Source: Streptomyces sp. NRRL B-3428
GTDB taxonomy: Bacteria > Actinomycetota > Actinomycetes > Streptomycetales > Streptomycetaceae
Direction: 5' to 3'
DNA length: 64,000 nt
Assembly: GCA_000721375.1 (NCBI GenBank)
Contig: JOGW01000027.1
Location: forward strand, 1-64,000
The translations under genes were made by a program, and so were the position numbers. This document shows positions 63,678 through 64,000 of this stretch, one piece after another. How positions within the stretch are numbered: position 1 is the first letter of the stretch; each line of letters begins with the position of its first letter. Below the pieces are notes generated by a model. The model searched no databases, was not told the DNA's origin, and saw nothing but the letters and a program-made list of their open reading frames with translations.

Positions 63678-64000
63678 GTGTTCTTGTCCCTACTCGCGGC
63701 CGCAGGTCCCAGTGCACCGCCGTCGATCCAGGACGCCCAGGAGCAGGCGGAGAACGCCGCCGGCTGGGTCGAGGAGAACTGGTCGACGTGGCTGTCCATA
63801 GGGCTGCGCGTGCTGCTCATCCTGGTGATCGCGACCGTGCTGCGGCATTTCGTGCGCAAGGCGATCACCAAGCTCATAGAGCGGATGAACCGCACCGTCC
63901 AGGCCGTGGACGGCACCGCGCTCGGCGGTCTGCTCGTGAACGCCGAGCGGCGCCGGCAGCGGTCCGAGGCGATCGGGTCCGTGCTGCGGTCCATGGCGAC
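63678..64000 (+). CDS. MscS-family mechanosensitive channel, N-terminal part (partial)
   Basis: GTG 63678 follows GGAGG (63665-63669) at eight bases. The 107 visible residues begin VFLSLLAAAGPSAPPS and include a membrane helix (WLSIGLRVLLILVIATVL) followed by a basic region (RRRQRSEAIGSVLRSMA) typical of the stretch before the pore helix in MscS-like proteins. The gene leaves the window at the right edge. Role: pressure-release ion channel. Confidence 0.8.
   Translation, partial: MFLSLLAAAGPSAPPSIQDAQEQAENAAGWVEENWSTWLSIGLRVLLILVIATVLRHFVRKAITKLIERMNRTVQAVDGTALGGLLVNAERRRQRSEAIGSVLRSMA

Overview
The window is chromosomal DNA of a Streptomyces or close relative. Evidence: very high GC with strong third-position GC bias, frequent GTG/TTG starts behind GGAGG-type ribosome sites, mycothiol-type redox proteins, the XRE/DUF397 pairing, TerD and SpoIIE-phosphatase families, and tightly packed operons separated by GC-rich hairpin terminators. 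The order sodF ... pepN ... asd ... pepN ... malQ matches, from memory and unchecked, the Streptomyces coelicolor core region around SCO2627-SCO2650. I see no tRNA or rRNA gene, CRISPR array, insertion sequence or prophage; the window reads as conserved core with some accessory insertions.

Layout. 1-83 is the start of a WXG100-like small protein running off the left edge. 226-3503 is a MacB/FtsX-type ABC exporter. 3795-6135 holds a CPA2 cation/proton antiporter converging on a membrane SpoIIE phosphatase. 6359-8947 holds an Eis-like acetyltransferase, an Nei-type glycosylase and rpiB. 9109-17710 holds three paralogous amino-acid permeases, a Ser/Thr kinase, an ArsR-MFS pair with a large palindromic operator, and bioY. 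17887-18528 is sodF behind a candidate nickel (Nur) box. 18677-20843 is small-gene territory: a MazF-type toxin-antitoxin pair, two overlapping small ORFs and an XRE/DUF397 pair. 21759-25836 is an MMPL exporter co-transcribed with a NarL-type two-component system. 25891-31529 holds a mycothiol-linked DsbA-fold protein, an aminopeptidase N, an AbiEi/DUF559-like protein and a NUDIX hydrolase.

31613-35790 is an aliphatic sulfonate operon (leader peptide, ssuC, ssuB, ssuA, ssuD). 36066-43250 holds a secreted subtilase, a sigma factor with a membrane partner, and a 700-residue TerD protein with repeated beta modules. 43418-47137 is asd and a second aminopeptidase N. 47243-51133 holds two secreted proteins sharing one four-cysteine C-terminal domain. 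51474-53791 is a LysR-VOC-EamA set. 54032-56675 holds a small membrane protein, malQ and a repeat-rich small protein. 56997-60002 is a GH84-like secreted enzyme. 60146-62816 is a PadR-controlled ABC exporter. 62872-64000 is an HNH protein and the start of an MscS channel.

The most interesting items are: the domain shared by the secreted proteins at 47243 and 50576; the TerD protein with five beta repeats beside a sigma/anti-sigma-like pair; the cysteine-containing leader peptide of the ssu operon; several phased short tandem repeats and long palindromes in promoter regions (114-160, 3542-3600, 11812-11849); and a GH84-like enzyme whose usual Asp-Asp catalytic pair reads Gln-Asp.
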